NCBI RefSeq assembly: GCF_001890765.1
Contig: NZ_KV878783.1
Coordinates: 1,696,977-1,760,976, forward strand
Direction of reading: 5' to 3'
Origin: Spirulina major PCC 6313
GTDB taxonomy: Bacteria; Cyanobacteriota; Cyanobacteriia; Cyanobacteriales; Spirulinaceae
DNA: 64,000 nt
The position numbers were made by a program, and so were the translations under genes. The notes beneath the pieces are model-generated. The model saw only the letters and a program-made list of their open reading frames with translations. It was not told where the DNA came from and searched no databases. Of the stretch, positions 46,595-54,693 are shown piece by piece. Every line of letters starts with the position of its first letter. The stretch's first letter is position 1.

Positions 46595-46633
46595 GCACCC
46601 TAAACTTTGACAAGCTGTCAAAGTTTAGGGTGC
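46595..46633 (-). terminator. Intrinsic terminator with 18-bp perfect stem
   Basis: GCACCCTAAACTTTGACA (46595-46612) pairs perfectly with 46616-46633 around loop AGC. On the minus strand it is followed by GTTTTTAATC, so it would end transcription of the beta-helix gene, 106 bases past its stop. The rest of the 450-base gap between cyabrB and that gene holds a weak hairpin GATGCG/CGCATC right after the cyabrB stop (46289-46304) and no supported gene. Confidence 0.75.
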
Positions 46634-46738
46634 AGAAGATTATGATGCTGGCATCCTCCACAAAAGACACCCTGATCGCACCGCTGACCTCGTGCGATCG
46701 GGGTTTGTTGATCATCCTTAGATCACCCATAAATGTCG

Positions 46739-48262
46739 TTAGCGACAGCGTCCCCCAGACCCCGCCTCGACATCTGAACAGGGATGATCCGGAACCGCAT
46801 CACCCGTATCGCGATAGGGGCGCACCTTCACATCCTGCACCTGACTCCGCGCTGTAATCGGGTAGCGAGTTCCCGATGGTGCATGGACATTGGCCACCCA
46901 CTCGTACACCGAGGCATTGCCGCCCAAGGGTGCAGGGATGAAATCATTATTCCGGCGCTGCATTGTGCGGACATGGACGAGATGGGTGCAGTTTTCCACG
47001 GCAGGGGTTCCGGCGATATCTTTCTGGGAACAGTTGCGATCGAAAATCGAATTGCGCACAATCACATTCCGATGGCGCACATTTCCCCCATCAAAATCCG
47101 ATGCCACATAGATTGCCCCAGAGGTTTCATTCCCCGCTGTGTTTTGGCTGAAGGTGGTGGCGTTGATCACCACCCGGCTGTTTAATCCGGTAGAGAGCAC
47201 CATCGCACCGCCGGCGGTTTCGTTTTTGCGCGGATCGGGGACGCGCCCAGCGGCATTGCCCACAAAGGTAACCCGATTGAGGTTGAGGTTGAGGTTGGCA
47301 TTGCGCCCCCCTGCCCACAGGGCCCCCCCTTCTTGATCGGCTCCATTGTTGGCAAAGACCACATCCGTGAGGCTGGCGGTAGACTGTCCCCCGGCATGGG
47401 CAAGGCGAATCGCGCCACCGCTGCCGATGCCGGTGCTGGGATTTAAGAGGGCTTCGTTATTGACGAAGGTGGAGTTGCGCACCGTCACATTGACCCCGTT
47501 GCCGTGGGAGAGGAATGCTGCGCCGCCTTCGTGTTCGGCTTGGTTCCCTGCAAAGCGACTGTCTTGAATCAGGATGGGGCTGCGTTTATTCAGGGTGTCG
47601 TAGGTATAGAGAGCGCCGCCGCTACCGTCTAGGCCATTGCCTCGGCGGGTGCGATTGTTGAGGAGGGTTGATCCGGTGAGGCGGAGATCGCTGGTGTTGG
47701 TGAGGATGGCTCCGCCTTGGGCGGCGGTGTTGCCTCGGAAGGTGCTGTTTTTGAGGTTGAGGGTGGCTTTGTAATTACCACAGATGGCCCCGCCACGCAC
47801 GCCGGAGTTATTTTCAAAGGTGACATTGTCGGTGGTGAGGGTTCCGAAGGTGATGTGGACGGCTCCCCCTTCGCAACTCATGTTGTTTTGGCGGTTGCGG
47901 ACGTTGCCGTTGGTGAGGGTGAGGTTTTCGAGGCTGAGGTTTTTGGTGGTGCGGAAGATGCGGGTGCGATCGCGACCGTCGAGGGTGAGGTTGGGGCTGT
48001 TCGCTCCGTTGAAGGTGAGGGCTTTGTTGAGTTGTAGCTCATTGCTGAGGGGGATGGTGCTGTTGGCGGGACAGTTGAAGGTGATGGTGCCGTTGTCGGG
48101 GGTGTCGGCGATCGCCGCTCGCAACCCGGCTTCATTACATTGGGTGACGGGAACGGCTTGGGCGGTGGCGAATGGATTAGCGATCGCTCCGATCACACCG
48201 GCACAAAGGAGGGCAAGGGAAACAGGAGGTTGTGGGTGGAGGCCGTTTAAAACGTGAAACAT
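46739..48262 (-). CDS. Secreted parallel beta-helix protein with polymorphic-outer-membrane-like repeats
   Basis: The 507-residue protein has a signal peptide ending around FATAQA and then many repeats of the type GGAIxxx...LTLxxSTFxxNTA, for example GVRGGAICGNYKATLNLKNS and TFRGNTAAQGGAILTN. Such repeats form a right-handed beta helix as in polymorphic outer-membrane and adhesin-like proteins. The last 110 residues are different and cysteine-bearing. It is probably cell-surface or periplasmic. ATG 48262 is preferred over TTG 48268. The exact role is unknown. Confidence 0.75.
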   Translation of the reverse strand: MFHVLNGLHPQPPVSLALLCAGVIGAIANPFATAQAVPVTQCNEAGLRAAIADTPDNGTITFNCPANSTIPLSNELQLNKALTFNGANSPNLTLDGRDRTRIFRTTKNLSLENLTLTNGNVRNRQNNMSCEGGAVHITFGTLTTDNVTFENNSGVRGGAICGNYKATLNLKNSTFRGNTAAQGGAILTNTSDLRLTGSTLLNNRTRRGNGLDGSGGALYTYDTLNKRSPILIQDSRFAGNQAEHEGGAAFLSHGNGVNVTVRNSTFVNNEALLNPSTGIGSGGAIRLAHAGGQSTASLTDVVFANNGADQEGGALWAGGRNANLNLNLNRVTFVGNAAGRVPDPRKNETAGGAMVLSTGLNSRVVINATTFSQNTAGNETSGAIYVASDFDGGNVRHRNVIVRNSIFDRNCSQKDIAGTPAVENCTHLVHVRTMQRRNNDFIPAPLGGNASVYEWVANVHAPSGTRYPITARSQVQDVKVRPYRDTGDAVPDHPCSDVEAGSGGRCR

Positions 48263-48538
48263 AGTCAAAAATAATCGGGTTGGAGCGGGATGAAAGACAG
48301 CACTTCATCATAGTCGTGTCTTCGGTCATTATGGAAGGAATTCGCGCTCCTCCCCTGGAGGCAGTCGGCCAATTTCTCAGCTGGGCTACAGAAGATTACG
48401 GAAAAAATAATTCAATTTAATGGAATTATCTTGCCAGCTTACGAGAAAATACGCAATTCACCGGAAGACCCTCGCCTTCAATTCCCTTGTGGATTTCCTC
48501 GTTATTGCCCCCGTTTCCCCCTGAATGGTGCTTTTTTT

Positions 48539-49440
48539 GGTAGTGCGTCAAAATGATGTGGGTTTGGTAAAGTAGAGGAATCGTTACCACTGCACTAAAA
48601 CTATGGAATGTCGGCTCTGCGGTCATCCCAAAACCCACAAACACGGCAAAATGCCCAATGGTCATCAACGCTACTTCTGCCCTCACTGCCAGCAAACCTT
48701 TGCCGAGAGTTTTGACACCCTCTACTACTATCGCCATGTTACTCCGGAGCAGATTGAGCAAGTACTTCAAGCCCACAGTGAAGGCACTAGCTTGCGAGGA
48801 GTCAGCCGCATCAGCGGATTAGCCTATAACACCGTGGTCAGTATTATTCGTGCCGCCAGTGCTAAAGCTTTGCTGGTTCATAACGACCAAGTGCAGGGCG
48901 TGGAAACGGAGGACGTGAGTGCTGATGAGATGTGGTCATTCGTGAAAAAAAAACAAACAATGCTTGCCCGAAGAAGTTGAAGTAGGCGATTGCTGGATTG
49001 CGATGAGTTTGGCAGATTCGAGCGGGTTAATCTTGACAGCACGAGTGGGGAAACACACCGATGAACTGATTGAAGAACTGGTGGTGAGCACGGAGGGAAA
49101 GACCCATTGCCAGCAATGGAATAGTGACAACTGGGGAGGATATGAGCGGGTACTGCCGCTGGAAATTGAGCACTACATTGGCAAAGACCAAACGCAACGG
49201 TTGGAGCGTACCAATGGAATTATCAGGCAGCAGACGGGTAGGTGGCATCGACGACAGAACAAGTTTGGCAAACTGTGGCAGCAGACAAAGGTGACGGTGC
49301 GTTTAGTGGTGAGTTATTTCAACTGGATCTGGCAGCACAGTCGCTACAAGAGCACGGCGGCACAACGAGCAGGATTGACTGACCATCGCTGGAGTTGGCA
49401 GGATATCCTCTCCTTCCCCACAATAATCTAATGCACTACC
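48539..49440 (+). mobile_element. IS1-family insertion sequence, complete with 8-bp target duplication
   Basis: The left end GGTAGTGCGTCAAAAT and the right end, read inward as GGTAGTGCATTAGATT, share a perfect first eight bases and match IS1-family tips. The element is 902 bp. CTTTTTTT occurs directly before (48531-48538) and after (49441-49448) it, an 8-bp target duplication in the size range of this family. It inserted in the non-coding stretch between the beta-helix gene and the phytol-kinase gene. Confidence 0.88.
48603..49431 (+). CDS. IS1 transposase in two reading frames
   Basis: The first frame (48603-48980) encodes an InsA-like part with a CxxC zinc ribbon (CRLCGHPKTHKHGK; YFCPHCQQTF) and a helix-turn-helix (SLRGVSRISGLAYNTVVSII). 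The second frame (from before 48964 to 49431) carries the DDE catalytic part (GDCWIAMSLADSSGL; WNSDNWGGYERVL; RLERTNGIIRQQTGRWHRRQ). The frames meet at a run of nine A (48945-48953). The second lies +1 (or -2) relative to the first, whereas IS1 itself uses -1, so this may be decay by a two-base loss or an unusual programmed shift. Confidence 0.82.
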
Positions 49441-49577
49441 CTTTTTTTCGAGGGGTGGCATTCCTAGAGGATGGTTTGAATCGGTGTCGCCGCGCTGATT
49501 GCTCTTTTTTTTACCTATTTTTAAAATGGGACGGCATCGGATTGACTGCTGTGGCAGGATTGCCGGGGTTTAAGACT

Positions 49578-50252
49578 TTATAACCAATGGCTGAGATAGG
49601 CACAGATAAAGGCACTGCCAAGGGGGACGGTGAGGTTATCAATCCCCAGTTGGGCGATCGCTTCAAGGCCGGTGGCGGCGATCGCAACTCCGAACGCCAC
49701 CAGCCACACCGAGCCAGTCGCGCCATAGACTGCCGTGAGGATCAGACCAGTGACAAGGAGGCTCGCGATCGCCATCGTCCCCGTCCCTTCCATACTTTTA
49801 CGATTGCCCCACAGGTGGTAGGGATGCCGTCCGAAGCGTTGACCGATAATCGCCGCCAGACCATCCCCCCAGGCCATGATTAAAATGCCGATCACGGCGA
49901 AATGGGCGCGATCGGGAAAAAAGCAGGCGGCAACCACGCCAATGCTCACCGCATAGAAGAAAGTGCCGAGACTTTTGCGCCCGACGCTATTAATACTGGG
50001 CAAAATTGGCAACACATAGGAAACCAAGGCGATGATACTGGCCACCACCGACGCACCGATAATCTCCCAGGCGGGGATCTGGAGCCACCAAGCCAAGAGG
50101 AGCACTTGACCCGCGCCGATGTGGACGATTTTGCGGGAGGTTTCCGGGCTGGTGTGGCGGAAGCGGTTGAGACTTTCGGCGATCGCAACCAACATGACAA
50201 GATAAAGAGCAACCCCACTCATGGGCATCAGATCAGCAGTCGGCATGGTCAC
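49578..50252 (-). CDS. Phytol/farnesol kinase-like membrane protein
   Basis: The 224-residue membrane protein has SPETSRKIVHIGAGQVLLL, AWGDGLAAIIGQRFGRHPYH and GNRKSMEGTGTMAIAS, the pattern of CTP-dependent phytol and dolichol kinases. In cyanobacteria such enzymes phosphorylate phytol set free from chlorophyll for tocopherol or chlorophyll re-synthesis. About six membrane segments are visible. It is divergent from yidD. The IS1 copy lies 137 bases beyond its 3' end. Confidence 0.83.
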   Translation of the reverse strand: MTMPTADLMPMSGVALYLVMLVAIAESLNRFRHTSPETSRKIVHIGAGQVLLLAWWLQIPAWEIIGASVVASIIALVSYVLPILPSINSVGRKSLGTFFYAVSIGVVAACFFPDRAHFAVIGILIMAWGDGLAAIIGQRFGRHPYHLWGNRKSMEGTGTMAIASLLVTGLILTAVYGATGSVWLVAFGVAIAATGLEAIAQLGIDNLTVPLGSAFICAYLSHWL

Positions 50253-50320
50253 GCATGGATAAACGACGGGTTGATTGTGGTTACTGCGAGTGATGGGGTA
50301 GTTACCCCGACCCTAGACCT

Positions 50321-50569
50321 ATGAAAGCATTATTATTAACCTTAATTCGCGGCTATCGTCTGCTGCTCTCGCCCCTGTGGTTGCCCACCTGTCGCTTTCA
50401 CCCCACCTGTTCCCAATATGCCCTGACGGCCATTGAACGCTTTGGACCGGGGCGGGGCGGGCTGTTGGCGGTGCGTCGCATTGCCCGCTGTCATCCCTTC
50501 CATCCGGGGGGTTATGATCCCGTCCCGCTAGCAGAAGATGTCTCTCATCCTCAGGATTCCCAACCATGA
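50321..50569 (+). CDS. yidD: Membrane protein insertion efficiency factor YidD
   Basis: YidD is a small peripheral membrane protein that helps YidC insert inner-membrane proteins. The 82-residue protein has the invariant [19 protein letters not shown] and [14 protein letters not shown]. Its end overlaps the dipeptidase gene as ATGA (50566-50569), so the two are translationally coupled. The usual neighbours rnpA and yidC are not present. Confidence 0.95.
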   Translation: MKALLLTLIRGYRLLLSPLWLPTCRFHPTCSQYALTAIERFGPGRGGLLAVRRIARCHPFHPGGYDPVPLAEDVSHPQDSQP

Positions 50570-51309
50570 AACCCTATCAACAGATTGCGATCGCTGACTG
50601 TGGCGAACCCCTCGTGCCGATTCCCCGTGGTGGTCCCTATCACGGGAATCCCGATCAATTCTTCATGGAGTCACCCTCGCTCCATCCCTACGTGAAATTG
50701 GGAGCCGATTATGGAGGAAAATCGCCGTATTTTTTGCGCTCTGGAGTTTTAGCTGCGTTGCAGGTGGCCCAAGCTGAGTTATGTAGGGTTCGTCCTGATT
50801 TAATGTTTCAGATTTTTGATGCCTATCGCCCTGTGGCAGTGCAGCAATTCATGGTGGACTATACCTATCAGAAGTTGCTCAAGGCGCGATCGCTCTCAGC
50901 CGACCACCTCACCGCCGCCCAACAAGCCGAAATCTGGGACGAAGTCCATCAATTTTGGGCCGCCCCCAGCCTCGACCCCGCCACGCCGCCCCCCCACAGC
51001 ACCGGGGCCGCCGTCGATCTCACCCTCGCGATTACGCGAGGCTGCAAGGTCGAAATGGGCGGCGCCATTGACGAAATCTCCCCCCGTTCCCACCCCGACT
51101 ACTACGCCACCGCCACCACCCCAACAGAGCGCAGCTACCGCCGGCTCCGTACCCAGCTGCGCGATGTGATGGAGCGGGCGGGGTTTCGGCAACATCCGAA
51201 TGAGTGGTGGCACTTTTGTTTAGGGGATCAAATGTGGGTCTGGTTGAATCAGCAGGATTCGCAACAGCCTAACCCACCCCAGCAGGCGCGATATGGCCGT
51301 TGTGAGTGA
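50566..51309 (+). CDS. VanX-type D-Ala-D-Ala dipeptidase (peptidase M15D)
   Basis: The 247-residue protein has the M15D zinc-site motifs: [14 protein letters not shown] (conserved arginine), [13 protein letters not shown] (zinc histidine and aspartate) and [11 protein letters not shown] (catalytic glutamate and zinc histidine). It should cleave D-alanyl-D-alanine dipeptides, a role in peptidoglycan recycling or, in other contexts, glycopeptide resistance. No signal peptide is seen, so it acts in the cytoplasm. With no vanA/vanH nearby, recycling is more likely. Confidence 0.9.
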   Translation: MKPYQQIAIADCGEPLVPIPRGGPYHGNPDQFFMESPSLHPYVKLGADYGGKSPYFLRSGVLAALQVAQAELCRVRPDLMFQIFDAYRPVAVQQFMVDYTYQKLLKARSLSADHLTAAQQAEIWDEVHQFWAAPSLDPATPPPHSTGAAVDLTLAITRGCKVEMGGAIDEISPRSHPDYYATATTPTERSYRRLRTQLRDVMERAGFRQHPNEWWHFCLGDQMWVWLNQQDSQQPNPPQQARYGRCE

Positions 51310-51343
51310 GCCAAAATTCACCCCATAAACCCCCGTTGATTGG

Positions 51344-51419
51344 CCCTCATCCCCGGCCCTTCTCCCCCAGGAGAAGGGAGTCCAACGCCCTCGCCTGGGG
51401 GAGAGGGTTGGGTGAGGGG
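51344..51419. repeat. Palindromic intergenic repeat, uninterrupted copy
   Basis: CCCTCATCCCCGGCCCTTCT through GGGAGAGGGTTGGGTGAGGG is the reverse complement of the repeat that is split by the MITE at 11062-11317. It contains an internal stem CTTCTCCC-CCAG-GAGAAG and a longer CCCTC/GAGGG outer pairing. It lies between the dipeptidase and DUF3110 genes. Confidence 0.7.
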
Positions 51420-51499
51420 TTTGAGGCAGGTGAGTGAGCGATCGCACAGATCCGATATTCTAGAAAGGATAGAGTCAAGAGTTAACGTTAACAGTCGCT

Positions 51500-51916
51500 A
51501 TGCTTGCACCTAGACGAGTTTTTGTCCTCCTCATCAATGCGGGTACAGAAAATGAGGGCATCCACACCATCCAAATGGGAGGGCAAAATAAAATCTTGAT
51601 GTTTGAAGATGAAGAAGACGCGGCCCGGTATGCCCTACTCTTAGAAGCCCAGGATTTTCCCACGCCCACGGTTGAAGAGTTTCCCGCCGAAGAAATTGAA
51701 GAGTTTTGTCAAGAAGCGGGCTATGAGTTTGAAGTCGTCGAGTCGGGGCGTTTAGAAATTCCCCCGGAAGCCAATGTGGATCATCCCCAAACGGTGCTCG
51801 ACGAGACGACAAAACCGACCCCACCCACCGAGGATGTGCCAGAACGGGAGCGGGCCGGGGAGATGACCGATGCTGAACTCGAAGCCCAACGCCGTTTTTT
51901 AGAAGGACTGCTATAA
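51500..51916 (+). CDS. DUF3110 protein
   Basis: This is a small conserved cyanobacterial and plant-type protein of unknown function. The 138-residue protein has the DUF3110 core RVFVLLINAGTENEGIHTIQ and NKILMFEDEEDAARYALLLE, then LPTPTVEE-like FPTPTVEEFPAEEIEEFC. A disordered acidic tail of about 45 residues ends in AQRRFLEGLL. It is seven bases before murQ, so the two are probably co-transcribed. Confidence 0.83.
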   Translation: MLAPRRVFVLLINAGTENEGIHTIQMGGQNKILMFEDEEDAARYALLLEAQDFPTPTVEEFPAEEIEEFCQEAGYEFEVVESGRLEIPPEANVDHPQTVLDETTKPTPPTEDVPERERAGEMTDAELEAQRRFLEGLL

Positions 51917-51923
51917 CCCCACC

Positions 51924-52832
51924 ATGGAGAATTCAACCTCACGCGGGCATCTCCTCACGGAGCAAAACAACCCCAGGAGTCAAACCCTCGATCAACTCAG
52001 TGCGGCGGAATTGGTGGATTTGTTTAACGCAGAGGATGCCCGCACCCTAGAGGCGATCGCCGCTGCCCGCCTCGACCTCGCCGCCGCCATTGACCTCACT
52101 GCCGCTGCCCTGGCGGCGGGGGGTCGTTTGTTCTATGTGGGGGCGGGAACCAGTGGCCGCTTGGGGGTGTTGGATGCGGCGGAATGTCCCCCCACGTTTT
52201 GCACGCCGCCGGAGTTGGTGCAGGGGATTTTAGCCGGAGGGGCGGGGGCGATGTTTAAAAGCTCCGAGGCCTTGGAGGATCGTGCTGAGGATGGCGCAGC
52301 GGCGATCGCAGACCACGGCATTACCGCCCAGGATGTGGTGGTGGGGATCACCGCTGGGGGCACAACGCCCTACGTCCATGGGGCATTGGGCGCGGCGCGA
52401 TCGCAGGGAGCCAAAACGATTTTTCTCGCCTGCGTCCCCGCTGAGCAAGTGCCCTGTGAGGCCGATGTAAATCTGCGCCTCCTGGTGGGGCCGGAAATTC
52501 TCGCCGGGTCAACGCGCCTCAAAGCCGGAACCGTGACGAAACTCGCCCTCAATATCCTTTCCACAGCGGTGATGGTGAAACTGGGCAAAGTCTACGGCAA
52601 CCGGATGATCGACGTGGCAGTGACGAATACGAAACTGCGCGATCGCGCCCTGCGCATCCTCCAAGACCTGACGGAGTTGGATCGCCCTGCCGCCGAAACC
52701 CTCCTCGATGCCAGTGGCCAATGGGTGAAACTCGCCCTCCTCATGCATTGGGGCAACGTCGATGCTGAGCGGGGCCGCCACCTCCTCGCTGCCCACGACA
52801 ATCACCTCCGCAACGCCCTGGCCGCTGCCTAA
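51924..52832 (+). CDS. murQ: N-acetylmuramic acid 6-phosphate etherase
   Basis: MurQ cleaves the lactyl ether of MurNAc 6-phosphate to yield GlcNAc 6-phosphate, the substrate of NagA. The 302-residue protein has the SIS fold with FYVGAGTSGRLGVLDAAECP, PPTFCTPPELVQGILAGG, and GSTRLKAGTVTKLALNILST. The catalytic glutamates lie in AAECP and SSEALEDRAEDG. The ATG at 51924 gives a normal length. Together with nagA at 19.6 kb this supports a working muropeptide recycling route. Confidence 0.95.
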   Translation: MENSTSRGHLLTEQNNPRSQTLDQLSAAELVDLFNAEDARTLEAIAAARLDLAAAIDLTAAALAAGGRLFYVGAGTSGRLGVLDAAECPPTFCTPPELVQGILAGGAGAMFKSSEALEDRAEDGAAAIADHGITAQDVVVGITAGGTTPYVHGALGAARSQGAKTIFLACVPAEQVPCEADVNLRLLVGPEILAGSTRLKAGTVTKLALNILSTAVMVKLGKVYGNRMIDVAVTNTKLRDRALRILQDLTELDRPAAETLLDASGQWVKLALLMHWGNVDAERGRHLLAAHDNHLRNALAAA

Positions 52833-52896
52833 CTTGTAGCCCTTTCCCATTCAACGCTAGGCTAGAGAAGCTTTCCGCACCCGCCCTCTAAATTTT

Positions 52897-54393
52897 ATGT
52901 TTAGTCATTCAGAAGCGATCGCCACCCTTGCCATCATCGCCGTTGCCTCCGGATTCTTAATCTGGGGGTATAACCGCGCCAAGCCCTACGGCAAACTGGG
53001 CGTTCTCGCCTGGTTACAATCCGTCGTCCTGATCGCCCCGTGGCTTGTCTTTTTCGGCCTCGTTGCCTTGGGGGTTTATATCAACTTTGTGTTGATTATT
53101 CTGCTCCTCGTCGGGTCATCGGGGGTGTATATCTACCTCGGTAATCGACTCCGGGCCGAAGGTCAAGACGAAATCATCCGCCAACGCGCCGCCCAACGCC
53201 TTGCCGCCGAAGCGGGCGAAACCGCCGCCGATGACAGCACCGCCTCCACCGCTCTGAATCTTGAACCGGACACCTCCCCGATTCCCGTCGAAGACCTCCA
53301 AACCATCAAGGGCATTTTCGGGATTGACACCTTTTTTGCCACGGAAACCATCGCCTACCAAGACGGGGCGATTTTTCGCGGCAATCTGCGGGGGGAACCG
53401 GACAGGGTGCACGATCGCCTCTCGACTAAATTAACCGACCTCTGCGGCGAACAATACCGCCTCTTCCTCGTGGAAAGTCCCGACGGTAAACCCATCGTCA
53501 TCGTCCTCCCCAGCCGCAACGACCCCCAACCGATGACCCTGGGCCAGAAAAATCTCGCGATCGTGCTGCTCGTCGCCACCCTCGCCACCAGCATCGAAGC
53601 CGCCAGCCTCCTGCTGGGCTTTGATTGGTTTAGCGATCTCGGTCGTTATTGGGAACCGATCCCCATTGCCCTGGGCTTGTGGATCATCCTTGGTGCCCAT
53701 GAATTCGGCCATTGGTTCTACGCCCAACGCTACAACATCAAACTAAGCTGGCCCTTTTTCCTCCCCAGTTGGCAGATCGGCACGTTCGGCAGCATCACCC
53801 GTTTTGAATCCCTCGTGCCCCACCGTTCTGCTCTGTTTGATGTGGCGATCGCTGGCCCCGCCCTGGGGGGGTTGCTCTCGTTTTTGATGTTGATGACCGG
53901 CCTCGTCCTCTCCCATCCCGGCAGTCTGTTTAAACTTCCCACCCAATTTTTCCAAGGCTCGATCCTCGTCGGCACCTTGGCGAAAACGATTTTAGGGAGT
54001 CAGTTAGAAAATGCGATCGTTGATATCCATCCCCTCACGGTGATCGGTTGGCTCGGCCTCGTAATCACGGCCCTGAACCTGATGCCCGCCGGTCAACTGG
54101 ACGGCGGCCGCATCGTCCAAGCCATCTATGGCCGCAAAACCGCCCGCCGCACGACGATCGCCACCCTTGTTGTCCTCGGCATCGTCGCCATCTTCAACGC
54201 CGCCAACCCGATCCCCCTCTATTGGGGCATCGTCATCCTCTTCGTCCAGCGCGACCTCGAACGCCCTAGCCTCAACGAACTCACCGAACCCAACGACGCT
54301 CGCGCTGCCCTCGGCCTCCTCGCCCTTTTCCTGATGTTGGCGACCCTGATCCCCCTCAGCCCCGGCCTTGCTGGTCGCCTGGGGATTGGGTAA
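52897..54393 (+). CDS. Site-2 protease family metallopeptidase (M50)
   Basis: The 498-residue membrane protein has the zinc motif HEFGH at about residue 268 and the second metal site NLMPAGQLDGGR at about 395-405. Membrane segments flank both. An N-terminal region with two helices and a soluble domain of about 150 residues (including DLQTIKGIFGIDTFFATET) matches the EGY-like group of cyanobacteria and plastids. Members cut membrane proteins within the bilayer, often anti-sigma factors. It is not in an obvious operon. Confidence 0.9.
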   Translation: MFSHSEAIATLAIIAVASGFLIWGYNRAKPYGKLGVLAWLQSVVLIAPWLVFFGLVALGVYINFVLIILLLVGSSGVYIYLGNRLRAEGQDEIIRQRAAQRLAAEAGETAADDSTASTALNLEPDTSPIPVEDLQTIKGIFGIDTFFATETIAYQDGAIFRGNLRGEPDRVHDRLSTKLTDLCGEQYRLFLVESPDGKPIVIVLPSRNDPQPMTLGQKNLAIVLLVATLATSIEAASLLLGFDWFSDLGRYWEPIPIALGLWIILGAHEFGHWFYAQRYNIKLSWPFFLPSWQIGTFGSITRFESLVPHRSALFDVAIAGPALGGLLSFLMLMTGLVLSHPGSLFKLPTQFFQGSILVGTLAKTILGSQLENAIVDIHPLTVIGWLGLVITALNLMPAGQLDGGRIVQAIYGRKTARRTTIATLVVLGIVAIFNAANPIPLYWGIVILFVQRDLERPSLNELTEPNDARAALGLLALFLMLATLIPLSPGLAGRLGIG

Positions 54394-54423
54394 GGGCGAT
54401 CCAAGCGGGCCCGGTTGGTTAAG

Positions 54424-54586
54424 CTACTGCTTATACACAGCCCCCAAATACTGACCTAACGTGCGATTGATCCCCCTAAATCCCCCTTTTTAAGGGGGAC
54501 TTTTTCTGATTCCCCCCTTAAAAAAGGAGGCTAGGGGGGATCACGATAGTGTTGGAACTTGAGATTGATTTATGTATAAGCAGTAG
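54424..54586. mobile_element. MITE-like element, copy 2, with 10-bp target duplication
   Basis: The ends CTACTGCTTATACACA and TATGTATAAGCAGTAG are inverted repeats matching at 15 of 16 positions. GTTGGTTAAG stands directly before (54414-54423) and after (54587-54596) the 163-bp element, a perfect 10-bp target duplication. The interior has a palindromic CCCCCTTTTTAAGGGGG-type core and no gene. The termini match those of copy 1 at 11092-11266. It fills most of the 300-base gap before hsdM. Confidence 0.88.
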
Positions 54587-54693
54587 GTTGGTTAAGGGGG
54601 GCGCGGCAAAATTAATGATCGCGGCTGTGCTGGCCTTGATACGCTAGAAACTATCAACAGGCGCGATCGCTGGCAGCACTGGCAGCACAGGAA

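Noticed and set aside
46187..46621. 144-codon minus-strand frame downstream of cyabrB
   Set aside because: It overlaps the end of cyabrB, runs into the terminator stem at 46595-46633 and has no ribosome-binding site or family pattern.
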